From Gemmatimonadales bacterium (GTDB lineage Bacteria > Gemmatimonadota > Gemmatimonadetes > Longimicrobiales > Gaopeijiaceae): a stretch of DNA of 64,000 bases. Below, piece after piece: positions 1 through 9,393 of this stretch (position 1 is the stretch's first letter; every line of letters starts with the position of its first letter). The position numbers were made by a program, and so were the translations under genes. The notes under the pieces are model-generated. The model did no database searches and was not told where the DNA came from. It worked only from the letters and a program-made list of their open reading frames with translations. The stretch covers positions 1-64,000 of the forward strand of contig REBP01000117.1 of assembly GCA_007692665.1 (NCBI GenBank). The letters are read 5' to 3'.

Positions 1-377
1 TGCCCCACGGCGAAGTCGCAGATGTCGATCATCTCCTGCACCTCGCCGAGCCCTTCCTGATGGATCTTCCCCATCTCCCAGGAGACGAGGCGGCCCAGGG
101 CGTCCTTGTGCTCCCGGAGCTCGTTTCCGATCTGCCGGACGATCTCGCCCCGCTCGGGCGCGGGGACCATGCGCCAGTGGCCGAACGCGGACTCCGCCGC
201 CTCCACGACCCGGTCGTACTCGGCACGGGTGGTGGCGGTGACGCCGGCAATGCGGGAGCCGTCCACCGGCGTGTGGCTCTCGATGACCTGGGCGTCGCCC
301 TCCTGGAAGAAGTCGACCCCGGTCGCGGTGCCGGGGTTCAGGTCGGAGAGGCCGAGGGATGCGAGAAGATCGGTCAT
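1..377 (-). CDS. Aldehyde dehydrogenase, ALDH7 (aminoadipate-semialdehyde / P6C dehydrogenase) family, N-terminal part
   Basis: The minus strand reads in frame from an ATG at 377 off the window start, giving about 125 residues. The N-terminal segment contains PAPERGEIVRQIGNELREHK followed by LVSWEMGKI and a GEVQEMIDICDFAVG stretch. This matches the N-terminal NAD-binding region of ALDH7/AmaB-type dehydrogenases, which oxidise alpha-aminoadipic semialdehyde (piperideine-6-carboxylate) in lysine breakdown. The catalytic Cys and Glu lie outside the window, so activity cannot be checked. It diverges from the amidohydrolase gene across about 150 bp. Confidence 0.8.
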   Translation of the reverse strand, partial: MTDLLASLGLSDLNPGTATGVDFFQEGDAQVIESHTPVDGSRIAGVTATTRAEYDRVVEAAESAFGHWRMVPAPERGEIVRQIGNELREHKDALGRLVSWEMGKIHQEGLGEVQEMIDICDFAVG

Positions 378-459
378 GGCAGGCGGAGTGGTGTTGGTGG
401 GAGCAGGGAGCGAGGGTTTCAACTGGTAAAGGTAGCACGTGGGCGGGTCGAGGGGACCT

Positions 460-487
460 TTGCATGATCCGCGAAGCGGAGTATGAT
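460..487 (+). promoter_or_regulatory. Candidate housekeeping promoter with palindrome in the spacer
   Basis: TTGCAT (460-465), a 16-base spacer and TATGAT (482-487) resemble a sigma70-type promoter 39 bp ahead of the amidohydrolase start. The spacer holds the inverted repeat TCCGC-GAA-GCGGA (468-480), a possible operator. This is pattern recognition only. Confidence 0.4.
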
Positions 488-525
488 CCGGTATCCTGAC
501 GTCCATTCAGTGGAGGAACCCCCGG

Positions 526-3500
526 ATGCCCATGCGAACGCCCCGCCCGTTCTCGTCCCTGCTCCCGCTTCTCGTCGCTCTGCTGGTGGTTCCCCTGGAG
601 GCGGTGTCGGCCCAGTCCACCTCCAGCGCCGCCGCCGCCGGCGCCCCCGGCGTGCGCGACGTGGAGGTCGTCGCGCTGGACCCCGAGTCCGACGAGGCGA
701 AGACGCTGGCCGAGGGGCTCCCCCTCCGCCCCGGGCGTCTCCTCCGCATGACGGTTTCCGAGGGCTCCTGGATGTCGGTGGACGTGAGCCCCGACGGGCA
801 GACGCTGGTGTTCGACCTGCTGGGGTCCATCTGGACGCTCCCCATCGAAGGGGGCGAGGCCACGCCGGTCACCCGCGGGATGGCCTTCGATGCCCAGCCC
901 CGCTTCTCGCCCGACGGCTCCCGCATCGTCTTCGTGTCGGACCGCACCGGGGGCGAGAATGTGTTCATGATCGCGAAGGACCTCTCGGATACCACCCAGG
1001 TCACGCGCGGTAACACGAACAGCTACCAGTCCCCGACCTTCACCCCCGACGGCCGCTACCTCGTCGTGACCCGCCAGGCCGGCGCCGGCCAGGGGAAGCT
1101 CCACCAGTACCACGTGGACGGGGGCACGGGCACGACCCTCATCTCCGAGCCCGCCAACCTCCGTACCACCGGCGCAGCCTTCAGCGCCGACGGCCGCACG
1201 ATCTGGTACGCCCAGCGCACCGGCGCCTGGCAGTACAATTCGGCGCTGGGCGACTACCAGCTTGCGACCTATGACCGCGAGACGGGCGATACCCGCACCG
1301 AGACGTCGCGTTACGGCGGCGCCTTCCGACCCACCCTCTCCCCCGACGGCCGCTGGCTCGTCTACGGCACGCGTCACGTTGCCGACACGGGCCTTCGCAT
1401 CCGCGACCTGGCCACCGCCGAGGAGCGCTGGCTCGCCTTCCCGGTGCAGCGCGACGACATGGAGTCCCGCGCCACCCGCGACGCCTACCCGGGCATGGCC
1501 TTCACCCCCGACTCCCGGTACCTGGTCGCCACCTACGGCGGCAAGCTCTGGCGCATTCCGGTGGACGGGGGCGAACCGGCCGAGATCCCCTTCACGGCGC
1601 GCGTGGAGCAGGCCATCGGCCCCGAGGTGGACTTCCAGTACCCCATCGAGGACACCGAAACCTTCACGGTGAAGCAGATCCGGGATGCGACGCCCTCGCC
1701 CGATGGCACGCGCCTGGCCTTCTCGGCGCTGGGGCGGATCCATGTACAGGAGGGCGAATCGGGTACCCCGCGCCGAATCACGAACCTGGAGGGGAACCAG
1801 CACGCCCCGGTGTGGACCCCCGACGGTCGCCATATCGTGTTCGTGAACTGGGACTTCGGCGAGGGCGGCCACCTCTGGCGGGTCCCGGTGGGGGGCGGCA
1901 CGCCGGTGCGGCTCACCACCGAGTCGGCGTTCTGGCAGCAGCCGGCGATCTCGGCCGACGGCGCCCGCATCGTGGCGATCCGCGGGCCGGCGAGCGCCTA
2001 CGTCGAGGCCATCACGCAGGGGGCCCCGGGCGGCGCCCGCGAAATGGTCTGGATCCCCGCCGGCGGCGGCGAGGCCACCTTCATCCGGCGGGCGCCCGGG
2101 GCGACGAGCCCCCACTTCGTCCGGGGGGAGACGGAGAGGATCTTCGCCTCCGGGAGCGGAGGCGCCCTCATCTCCTTCCGATGGGACGGCACCGACGAGC
2201 GCACGCACCTCAGGGTCACGGGACCCGGAGCGGTGGGAGGGACCGGTTCGCCGCCGGCCTCGCTCGTCCTCATGAGCCCGAACCGGGAGCGGGCGCTGGC
2301 CCAGGTGGGGCTCCAGCTCTACACGGTGCACGTCCCCGACGTGGGCGGCGACGGTCCCACCGTGAGCGTGGCGAACCCGGACGGTGCCGCCTTCCCGGTC
2401 CGGCGGCTCACCGACATCGGGGGGCAGTTCCCCACCTGGAGCGCCGACGGCTCGAAGGTCCACTGGTCCATCGGGAACGCCCACGTGGTCTACGACCTGG
2501 AGGCGGCCCGCGCCCACGAGGCAGCGGTGGAAGCGGAGGCGCCGGCCGACGACCCGTCCGACGCCCCCGCCGACCCGGACGACCCGGCCGACGAGCCGGA
2601 GGAAGCCGCGGAGCCCGCCCCCCGTGCGGATGACGCCTACCAGCCCCTGGAGTACCGGGTGCGGGTGGAGGCCGAACTCGACACGCCCCGGGGCGTGGTC
2701 CTCCTCTCCGGCGCGCGCATCATCACGATGCGGGGCGACGAGGTGCTGGAGCGGGGCGACCTCCTGGTCCGCGACAACCGGATCGCCGGGGTGGGCGCGG
2801 CGGGGAGCCTCGAGGTCCCCGAGGGGACCGAGGTCATCGACGTGTCGGGGCACACCATCGTTCCGGGCTTCATCGACACGCACGCGCATCTCCGGGCGCC
2901 CTTCAACATCCACCGCGACCAGCCCTGGTCCTACGCCGCCAACCTGGCCTACGGGGTGACCACCACCCGGGACCCCCAGACCGGCGCCACCGACGTGCTC
3001 ACCTACGAGGACATGGTGCGTGCCGGGCGAACGCTGGGACCGCGCATCTACTCCACCGGCCCCGGGGTCTTCTCGGGCGAGCGCATCCAGTCCCTCGACG
3101 ACGCACGGAGCGTGCTCCGCCGCTACGCCGAGTACTACGACACGAAGACGATCAAGATGTACGGGGCGGGGAACCGGGCCACCCGGCAGCACATCATCCA
3201 GGCGGCGCGGGAGCTCGAACTCATGCCCACCACCGAGGGGTCCCTGGACCTCATGCTGAACCTCACCATGGCCCTCGACGCCTACGCGGGGGTGGAGCAC
3301 AACCTGCCCGGCTTCCCCCTCTACGGCGACGTGGCCCAGCTCGTGGCCTCGTCCTGGATGGCCTACACGCCGACGATCCTCGTGACCTACGGCGGACCGT
3401 GGGCCGAGAACCATTTCTACGCCACCGAGGACGTCATCGGCGACGAGAAGCTCCTCCACTTCACCCCGTTCGAGGAGGTACAGCAGAAGGCACTCCGACG

Positions 3501-3969
3501 ACCGGGGCCCGGACCCGGGCAGTCGGGGTGGTTCCACCCGTCGGTGCACACCATGGACCTGGTCTCGGATTTCGTCGACCAGGTGGTGGAGGCCGGCGGG
3601 CGGGCCGGCGTGGGGAGCCACGGCCAGCTCCAGGGGCTCGGCTTCCACTGGGAGCTGTGGGCCACGGGGGCCGGTCGAATGACGCCGCACCGCGCCCTCA
3701 AGGTGGCCACCCTGCTCGGGGCCCGGTCGCTGGGACTGGAGGGGGACCTGGGCTCCATCGAGACCGGCAAGCTCGCCGACCTGGTGATCCTGTCGGGGAA
3801 CCCCCTCGACGACCTCCGGAGTACCAACACCATCCGATACGTCATGATGAACGGTCGCCTGCACGACGGCGACACGCTGAACGAGGTCTGGCCCTCGCCT
3901 CGCGAGGTGGGGCCGTTCTACTGGCAGACCGAGGGCCCGGCGCCCGCCCCTGCGGCCGGGATGCGCTGA
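526..3969 (+). CDS. Exported propeller-amidohydrolase (PD40/TolB repeats plus metal-dependent hydrolase)
   Basis: A protein of 1147 residues. It starts with a signal peptide (hydrophobic stretch LLPLLVALLVV, then AVSAQS) and probably acts in the periplasm or outside. Residues about 60-690 hold repeated PD40/WD40-like motifs (SPDGxxLVF, TPDGRYLV, SADGRTIWYA) that form a TolB-like beta-propeller. An acidic, Asp/Pro-rich linker (about 665-700) leads to an amidohydrolase domain with the metal site GFIDTHAHLRAP (about residue 780) and a late GSIETGKLADLVIL strand. Such fusions are usually annotated as amidohydrolase or imidazolonepropionase-like; the substrate is unknown. ATG at 526 has a second in-frame ATG at 532. 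GGAGGA lies upstream as ribosome binding site. Confidence 0.85.
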   Translation: MPMRTPRPFSSLLPLLVALLVVPLEAVSAQSTSSAAAAGAPGVRDVEVVALDPESDEAKTLAEGLPLRPGRLLRMTVSEGSWMSVDVSPDGQTLVFDLLGSIWTLPIEGGEATPVTRGMAFDAQPRFSPDGSRIVFVSDRTGGENVFMIAKDLSDTTQVTRGNTNSYQSPTFTPDGRYLVVTRQAGAGQGKLHQYHVDGGTGTTLISEPANLRTTGAAFSADGRTIWYAQRTGAWQYNSALGDYQLATYDRETGDTRTETSRYGGAFRPTLSPDGRWLVYGTRHVADTGLRIRDLATAEERWLAFPVQRDDMESRATRDAYPGMAFTPDSRYLVATYGGKLWRIPVDGGEPAEIPFTARVEQAIGPEVDFQYPIEDTETFTVKQIRDATPSPDGTRLAFSALGRIHVQEGESGTPRRITNLEGNQHAPVWTPDGRHIVFVNWDFGEGGHLWRVPVGGGTPVRLTTESAFWQQPAISADGARIVAIRGPASAYVEAITQGAPGGAREMVWIPAGGGEATFIRRAPGATSPHFVRGETERIFASGSGGALISFRWDGTDERTHLRVTGPGAVGGTGSPPASLVLMSPNRERALAQVGLQLYTVHVPDVGGDGPTVSVANPDGAAFPVRRLTDIGGQFPTWSADGSKVHWSIGNAHVVYDLEAARAHEAAVEAEAPADDPSDAPADPDDPADEPEEAAEPAPRADDAYQPLEYRVRVEAELDTPRGVVLLSGARIITMRGDEVLERGDLLVRDNRIAGVGAAGSLEVPEGTEVIDVSGHTIVPGFIDTHAHLRAPFNIHRDQPWSYAANLAYGVTTTRDPQTGATDVLTYEDMVRAGRTLGPRIYSTGPGVFSGERIQSLDDARSVLRRYAEYYDTKTIKMYGAGNRATRQHIIQAARELELMPTTEGSLDLMLNLTMALDAYAGVEHNLPGFPLYGDVAQLVASSWMAYTPTILVTYGGPWAENHFYATEDVIGDEKLLHFTPFEEVQQKALRRPGPGPGQSGWFHPSVHTMDLVSDFVDQVVEAGGRAGVGSHGQLQGLGFHWELWATGAGRMTPHRALKVATLLGARSLGLEGDLGSIETGKLADLVILSGNPLDDLRSTNTIRYVMMNGRLHDGDTLNEVWPSPREVGPFYWQTEGPAPAPAAGMR

Positions 3970-4015
3970 GGCTCCCGCCCGCCTACCCACTCTACATCCA
4001 TCCAGGACAACCCAC

Positions 4016-4324
4016 GTGCAGATCCAGATCAACACCGACAACAACATCGACGGAAACCAGGAAATGAAGGCCGCCGTGAAGGACACGGTGGAGCATCACC
4101 TCGGACGCTTCGGGGAGCGCATCACCCGGATCGAGGTGCACCTCACCGACGTGAACTCCAACAAGGGCGGCCGGGACATCCGGTGTGTCATGGAGGCGCG
4201 GATCGGCGGCATGCAGCCTGTTGCGGTGGACGAACTCGAGATGGACTGGGAAAAGGCCTCGAAGGGCGCCGCCGAGAAGCTCGTGCGGGCGCTGGACACC
4301 AGGCTGGGGAAGAAGGGGCGCTGA
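4016..4324 (+). CDS. RaiA/HPF-like ribosome-associated factor
   Basis: 102 residues from a GTG start. The pattern NxxMKxAVxDTVEHHLGRFGERITRIEVHL followed by GRDIRCVMEARIGG and a C-terminal helix with paired Lys/Arg fits the short ribosome hibernation/RaiA (S30EA, sigma54-modulation) fold, in which a beta-sheet and two helices bind the 30S decoding site. Length is normal for the short form (about 95-115 residues). It follows the amidohydrolase by 46 bp on the same strand and may be co-transcribed. An alternative is a generic RaiA-like stress protein with no ribosome role. Confidence 0.7.
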   Translation: MQIQINTDNNIDGNQEMKAAVKDTVEHHLGRFGERITRIEVHLTDVNSNKGGRDIRCVMEARIGGMQPVAVDELEMDWEKASKGAAEKLVRALDTRLGKKGR

Positions 4325-4326
4325 GG

Positions 4327-4740
4327 TTACGGAAGCCGCACGAAGATGGTGTCGGGGGTGACCGTCTGGCCGTGCACGGTCACCTCGTCGAGGGTCACGG
4401 TCGTCAGTTCCGCTCCGGTGCCGTCCCGCAACTCGAACACGAGGCAGATCCCGGGCCAGGGAAGACCCGGAGACACCACCAGCGGCATCCGCGAGAAGGA
4501 GCCGCTTTCGTCGACGGCAAGCTCCATCGCAAGACCCGTTTGGCGCTCTTCACAAAGGCCGGCGTATTCGACGCGCATCACCACGCGAAGCGACGACAGG
4601 TCCTCGGCGGTCCCAGGCGCCACGGTGCCCTGGATGTTTGCGTAGAGGGCGTGGCCCTCCGGGAGGTCGATCCCGGCGGGTGAACTGCACGCGCCAGCCA
4701 GGACTGCGGCGGCGATCAGGGCAGGGATGCGACCCTTCAT
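4327..4740 (-). CDS. Predicted lipoprotein, function unknown
   Basis: 137 residues starting MKGRIPALIAAAVLAGACSS, a type II signal peptide with lipobox LAGAC, so a lipid-anchored protein is expected. The mature part is short, acidic and looks beta-rich, with no catalytic motif I recognise. Its ATG overlaps the stop of the next upstream lipoprotein gene (ATGA, 4737-4740), so the two are translationally coupled and probably work together. It converges with the ribosome factor gene, leaving only 2 bp between stops. Confidence 0.7.
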   Translation of the reverse strand: MKGRIPALIAAAVLAGACSSPAGIDLPEGHALYANIQGTVAPGTAEDLSSLRVVMRVEYAGLCEERQTGLAMELAVDESGSFSRMPLVVSPGLPWPGICLVFELRDGTGAELTTVTLDEVTVHGQTVTPDTIFVRLP

Positions 4741-5330
4741 CCGGCGCCTTCCCCGTGGACGAGCTGCCGGGCGTTTCCGATCATCTGCGAGATCCAGGCT
4801 ACCAGCATGGCGGCGCGCGCCTCTCCGTAACCGTTCACCGTGGACATCTGGTCCAGGGCCCGCGCCGCTTCGATCGCCTCCGAGGCCCAGCCGAAGACCG
4901 GATCGTCGCCGTGGAGAAAGGGCACGTGGTCCAGGGCCCCGATGTAGGTTGTCAGGTTCCCGCTGGCAGGGTCCGGCTCCCGGGCCGCAAGAAGGCCCAG
5001 GGCCGACAGGGCGCGACGCACGTCGGAGGCGTGGGCCTCGTGCGTGACCTCGAGAAAGGCCGCCGGACCCTCCCCGGTATTGCGGGTGACCTTGACGCGC
5101 GCGCCCGGTCGATCGAGGGTGTCCACGGCGATGATCGCGACGGTGAGGCGGCGGTCGTCCTTGATTTCCGGTGTCACCAGCCGCGGATCGTCGCCTCGAA
5201 CCATGAACCCGTCCCCTGGCTCCAGAGAGCCGGAGGCCCTGCACCCGGTGGTGGCCAGGAGAGCCAGCAGCGCGATGGCCAGGCAGCGGCCCTGCCTCGC
5301 AGCGGTGGTTCGATTTCCAGTCATCGTCAT
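4737..5330 (-). CDS. Predicted lipoprotein, function unknown
   Basis: 197 residues. The start chosen is the ATG at 5330 because it opens directly into a type II signal peptide ending in the lipobox ATTGC; a second ATG two codons later is possible. The mature domain (LTVAIIAVDTLDRPGARVKV, then mixed helices) resembles no family I can name. It is the first gene of a two-lipoprotein operon and diverges from the alpha/beta hydrolase gene with only 34 bp between the start codons, so promoters must overlap or be very short. Confidence 0.7.
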   Translation of the reverse strand: MTMTGNRTTAARQGRCLAIALLALLATTGCRASGSLEPGDGFMVRGDDPRLVTPEIKDDRRLTVAIIAVDTLDRPGARVKVTRNTGEGPAAFLEVTHEAHASDVRRALSALGLLAAREPDPASGNLTTYIGALDHVPFLHGDDPVFGWASEAIEAARALDQMSTVNGYGEARAAMLVAWISQMIGNARQLVHGEGAG

Positions 5331-5364
5331 TCGTCCCGAGAAAGGATGCGAACAGGATGCGCCC

Positions 5365-6432
5365 ATGATCAGAGCTATCAGGTGGGCCGTGCAGGCGTCA
5401 AGCTGCCTCGGTCTCCTGCTCGTGGTGGCGGCCTGTTCCGAGGCCACGGCGCCGGAGGAACGACGGGTCGACCTGGACCGGCTCTTCGCCCCCGCCACCG
5501 AGTCGGAGGTGGCCGCGGTACGGGCCGAGTGGGCGGCTCGCACGTCGTTGGCCTCAGGCGTTCGCCAGGAGTCGTCGGGGCTCCTTTCCGTGGCGGGGGC
5601 CGCCGGGCGTTTCCAGGTCGTCTCCCACCTCGTGGACGGCCACCGGCACTACGGCGCCATCGTCACGCCGGTGGGGGCGGAGCCCCGCAGCCTTCCTGTG
5701 CTTGTCTTCGCCCACGGCGGCGATGACGGCGTATCGGCCGCGGAGCTGACCCTGTATTTCCTTGCCCTGGGCGATGCGGCGGCCTCCTTCGTGTGGGTGG
5801 TTCCCTCGTTCCGGTCGGAGCCTCTTCGATGGGGCCTGGAGACCTTCACGTCGGAGGGTGAGCCTTCCCCGTGGAATCGGGATGTGGATGACGCGCTTTC
5901 CCTCCTTTCGGTGGCGTTCGAGGAGGAACCTGCGGCGGACCCCGACCGAGTCGCGGTTCTCGGTCTGAGCCGGGGTGGAGGGGTGGGCCTCCTCATGGGC
6001 GCCAGGGATCCCCGTGTGAAGGCGGTGGTGAGCTTTTTCGGACCGACCGACTTCTTCGATCCCTGGATGCAGGGGATCGTCGGTGACGCGCTGCAGGGGC
6101 GCCCCCGTGATCTCCCCGGGCTGGACTGGCTCGACCGAAGCTATCTCCAGCCGCTGAGCCGGGGAGAGCTTTCCGTCGACGCCGTGCGCCGGGAGTTTGT
6201 TCGCCGCTCCGCCGTTCTCTTCGCCCCCTCCCTCCCCGCCGTCCAGATCCACCACGGAACGGCGGATCCCATCGTCGCCTTCAGCCAGGCAGAGCGCTTG
6301 GATGCGGTCATGCGGAGCCTGGGTCGCGGCGAGCCCGAGTACGAATTCTTCGCCTACCCCGGGGGAGGCCACATCCCCCTGACGCTGCCGGGGAGCATCG
6401 GGCGGACCGCCACCTTTCTCCTGGCGCAGTGA
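5365..6432 (+). CDS. Lipoprotein alpha/beta hydrolase (prolyl oligopeptidase/dienelactone-hydrolase-like)
   Basis: 355 residues. The start at ATG 5365 gives a signal peptide with lipobox LVVAAC. The hydrolase signature is clear: nucleophile elbow GLSRGGG (Ser near residue 200), acid in GTADPIVAF (Asp near 300) and His in GGGHIPL (near 335), in correct order for a catalytic triad. VFAHGG in the first third supplies an oxyanion-hole motif. The family includes acyl-peptidases and esterases; substrate cannot be assigned. It converges with the DyP operon 15 bp downstream. Confidence 0.8.
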   Translation: MIRAIRWAVQASSCLGLLLVVAACSEATAPEERRVDLDRLFAPATESEVAAVRAEWAARTSLASGVRQESSGLLSVAGAAGRFQVVSHLVDGHRHYGAIVTPVGAEPRSLPVLVFAHGGDDGVSAAELTLYFLALGDAAASFVWVVPSFRSEPLRWGLETFTSEGEPSPWNRDVDDALSLLSVAFEEEPAADPDRVAVLGLSRGGGVGLLMGARDPRVKAVVSFFGPTDFFDPWMQGIVGDALQGRPRDLPGLDWLDRSYLQPLSRGELSVDAVRREFVRRSAVLFAPSLPAVQIHHGTADPIVAFSQAERLDAVMRSLGRGEPEYEFFAYPGGGHIPLTLPGSIGRTATFLLAQ

Positions 6433-6446
6433 CCCCGCCGCCGTCT

Positions 6447-7967
6447 TCACTCCACGGAGGCGAGAACACGGGCGGCCGGAATGGAGGGGAGGAAGAAGTA
6501 GGCGCCGCCCGTCATCTGCACCAATGCGGGAACGGGTCGGGTCCGCCAGGCGCCGCGAGCGAGGGGCACCTCCATGCGGCTCTCCCCCATCCCGCTCCCG
6601 GCCGCCACCGGGTCGGCGCTCCCCCTCAGCCCGTTGAATCCCGGGTTGTTCATCCAGTGCTGCTGGATCAGCTCGAACTGGCGCTCGATGTCCGCGTTCA
6701 GCGCGATGAAGTGGAGCCCGCTCACGTCCCCTGCAGGGACCAGGTCCCCCGGCCCGTCCAGGCGCGCCGGATCGAAGGGCGTCCCGAAGATGCTTCCCTG
6801 CCGTCGAATCCGGTGTGCCTGGGACATGTTCATGCTCTGCTCCGGGGCGCACGGCCGGATCATGTCCCGGGGGTTGGCACGCCGGATGTGCGCGCCGAAG
6901 GGGCAGTGGCGACCTTCGGCATCCGCGTCGTGGAAGAGAAAGTCGTCCCGGGTGGCCAGGCCGGGGTCATCGGCGTCCGGAGAAAGGACCAGGGGGGCTC
7001 CCCCCGGCCACCGTCCCATGAACTTGGCCGCCAGCCACCGTGCCAGGGCCGGGGTGTCCGGGAGGGCTGCGGGCCCGGCGCCGGCGCCCCGCATGCGGGC
7101 CGCCTCGGCAAGAAGGAAGTGCCAGAAACCCCGCACGTCCTGCTCGAGGCGCCGGTAGACGAGATAGCTCCCGTGCCGGCCGAGGTCGCGCCACTTTCCG
7201 TGAGGATGGTGGGGGTTGGCGGAGAGGGGAAGGCGGCCCTCCGCGTCCTCCCCTGCAGGGAGCATGGGACCGGGTGCGATCTGACCGTAGTGATCCGGAT
7301 ACCCGAGGATGAAGTTGCCGGTGGGAAGCGCGCCTGGCGCACCCTCGCCCCGGATTCCCACCATCTGGGGCTGGGCGATCCCGTCACGGAATCCGAAAGG
7401 CTCCCGCCCGTCGGGACGCCGGTGGCCCCGCTGGAGTCCGTCCGGCACCAGCGCCACGGAACCTCCGGTGGCCGCGAGCCTCTCCACATGGTGGGCGACG
7501 AGCCCGTCGAGTCCCTCCGGGGACGCGGCGTGGACCAGGAGGCAGAGGTGCACCGGATCCGTGGAAGGCCCGCCGAAGTGCCACGCCTCGGGGGCGCTCG
7601 CCCCCACGTCGCCGAGGACCCGGGCTGCACGGGCCGGTTCCCCCATCCCCTCGCAGAAGGCTCGGGGAAAGGTGCAGAGCGCCGACCTGGAAAGCCCCAG
7701 CTCGCCAAGGCCGGAATGTGTGATGGCGACGTTGACCGCCTCGGAGGGGCGCCGCTTCGGCCCCCCCGGATCCGGTCGCCACCCCCGGGCCGAGGTGAGC
7801 TCCGGGAGGATCCCGGAAAGCCACCTTCGGGCCCCCCGGGCCCCGTCGATGGTCAGGAAAAGGTAGGCCGCATGGGGGAGATGTCCGTATCCGCTCGTGG
7901 CGAAGCCCTGGATCTCGGCCTTGGCCACCTCGGGGAGTCGCCCCTCTCGCCCGACGCTCCTATCCAT
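6447..7967 (-). CDS. DyP-type haem peroxidase
   Basis: 506 residues. The diagnostic GFRDGIAQP motif (GxxDG, near residue 192) carries the distal Asp. GAHIRRANPRD (near 358) carries the proximal His haem ligand, and IRRQGSIFGTPFD supplies the conserved distal Arg region. A near-C-terminal ERQFELIQQHWMNNPGF also fits. DyP enzymes use H2O2 to oxidise dyes, lignin phenolics or other bulky donors. No Tat or Sec signal is visible, so it is cytoplasmic unless packaged. Its start overlaps the end of the upstream partner gene by 8 bp, indicating one operon. Confidence 0.9.
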   Translation of the reverse strand: MDRSVGREGRLPEVAKAEIQGFATSGYGHLPHAAYLFLTIDGARGARRWLSGILPELTSARGWRPDPGGPKRRPSEAVNVAITHSGLGELGLSRSALCTFPRAFCEGMGEPARAARVLGDVGASAPEAWHFGGPSTDPVHLCLLVHAASPEGLDGLVAHHVERLAATGGSVALVPDGLQRGHRRPDGREPFGFRDGIAQPQMVGIRGEGAPGALPTGNFILGYPDHYGQIAPGPMLPAGEDAEGRLPLSANPHHPHGKWRDLGRHGSYLVYRRLEQDVRGFWHFLLAEAARMRGAGAGPAALPDTPALARWLAAKFMGRWPGGAPLVLSPDADDPGLATRDDFLFHDADAEGRHCPFGAHIRRANPRDMIRPCAPEQSMNMSQAHRIRRQGSIFGTPFDPARLDGPGDLVPAGDVSGLHFIALNADIERQFELIQQHWMNNPGFNGLRGSADPVAAGSGMGESRMEVPLARGAWRTRPVPALVQMTGGAYFFLPSIPAARVLASVE

Positions 7968-9270
7968 CTCGCCCCGCCTCCGCGAGCATCCGTCGGCGCC
8001 ACCCCGACGAGTCCGCGTGCGAGATCAGGTTCAGCACGGTCTCGCCGGGGTACCCGCTGTAGAAGACCTCCGCCTGGTACTGCCGGCACCGGAGGAAGCG
8101 CTTGAAGGCCGCCAGGTCGCGCGCGCCCCCCTCCGGGTATCCCGCGGATCCCGTCCAGATGGCGTCGAGCCCCGAGAGGATCATCTCGGCAAACTCCTCG
8201 ATGTACGCTTCCCACGACCCGTCGTAGTCGCTCACCATGAGAAGCCGCCGGCCTCCATCGATGATGGCCCAGCGAACGAAGTGGATGGTGCTGATCCCTG
8301 CCAGCGAGCCCGGTGGACTGAGCCGGCGGCTGTAGAACCCGATGAGCCCCATGACGGCTGCGACCCGACGCACGCGGTCGGGATCGTTCACGGTGACGAG
8401 GGTCAGCTGGTTCTGCGCCACCCTGTCCTCCCGCATCCGCTGGAGGCTCCACTCCCGGGTCGGGTCCACGACCTCGTCCTCGTCCGTCGCCGCCCGGCAC
8501 GGAGTGCAGCCGTCGAGCGTGAGCTCCGAGTAGGGGGTGGAGGGTGGAGTCATCCGGTTTCCCGCAAGTCGGTTGACCAGGCGGAGAAGGCGGATGCGGT
8601 CCATGTTGGCCGAGATCTCGAGCCCGGCCCGGAACGTGTTGCGCACCCCATGCCGCCCCAGCATGCGGAGCCCCTCCACCCCGGTCCTGGGAGCCCGAAC
8701 CAGCGCCGCCCCCAGACGGCCGAGCCGGGAGATGGCTCGGCGTCCAGGCCACCGTCGGGAGGCGGGTTCGGCGTCGTGGGGGATCTTCCCGTCGTGAACG
8801 GCCGCGTCGAAGGCATCCGCCTCCTGCGCGAGCCGCCGGATATCGGCCAGGGAGTGGTCCCTGAAGGCCATGTAGTACCCTTCCGTCTCCACCGCGTGGG
8901 CGAGCACCCACTCGGCAAATCCACCCGGGCCCGGGTATCCGGCGCAGCTCCCCCACAGGGCCCCGGGAATGCGGGTGGCTCGGTCGACTTCGGCCAGGTA
9001 CTCCCGGTGCGAGCCGTCGTGAACTGCGGCAAAGAGGAGCCTCTCCCGGTCCGGCCCCGCGTCGGGGTCGGGGATCACGACCAGGCGCGCGAAGTGCGTG
9101 GGTGTGGCACCGAAATCGATGAAGGGGACGTCCGGACGATCCCGAAGCCCTCGACCCTGGACATCGTCGCCGATCTCCACGAGCACCGACCGGAGAGCCG
9201 CCCCCTTTCCGGGCTCGAGGGGGAGAAGGGCCGTGAGGGACGCCGGCATGCTCGTGGTTCGGTCGGCCAT
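7960..9270 (-). CDS. Conserved partner of DyP peroxidase, internally duplicated, function unknown
   Basis: 436 residues from ATG 9270, chosen for the AAAGGGGGGG purine run upstream. I do not recognise a named family. Two similar halves are visible: HFARLVVI... RLLFAAVHDGS..Y..E....W....GYP..GG (from about residue 57) and HFVRWAII... RLLMVSDYDGS..Y..E....W....GYPEGG (from about residue 329). Each is preceded by a segment on a helix pattern (ALRSVL / VRRVAAV). The DyP fold is itself a double ferredoxin-like barrel, so this may be a related non-haem barrel. The GxxDG and HxxR haem motifs are absent. Overlap with the peroxidase gene implies joint function, perhaps as donor, scaffold or maturation protein (inference). 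Confidence 0.65.
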   Translation of the reverse strand: MADRTTSMPASLTALLPLEPGKGAALRSVLVEIGDDVQGRGLRDRPDVPFIDFGATPTHFARLVVIPDPDAGPDRERLLFAAVHDGSHREYLAEVDRATRIPGALWGSCAGYPGPGGFAEWVLAHAVETEGYYMAFRDHSLADIRRLAQEADAFDAAVHDGKIPHDAEPASRRWPGRRAISRLGRLGAALVRAPRTGVEGLRMLGRHGVRNTFRAGLEISANMDRIRLLRLVNRLAGNRMTPPSTPYSELTLDGCTPCRAATDEDEVVDPTREWSLQRMREDRVAQNQLTLVTVNDPDRVRRVAAVMGLIGFYSRRLSPPGSLAGISTIHFVRWAIIDGGRRLLMVSDYDGSWEAYIEEFAEMILSGLDAIWTGSAGYPEGGARDLAAFKRFLRCRQYQAEVFYSGYPGETVLNLISHADSSGWRRRMLAEAGRDG

Positions 9271-9393
9271 GGAATCCCCCCCTTTCCCTTCGGCTCCCTT
9301 CGGCGGTTCACACGTCGGTTCCCCTTGCATCCATTATGGCCATGTGGAGGGGCGGCGCGACAGGTTTTTCTTCGAGCCGGGCCCGAACCGGAG

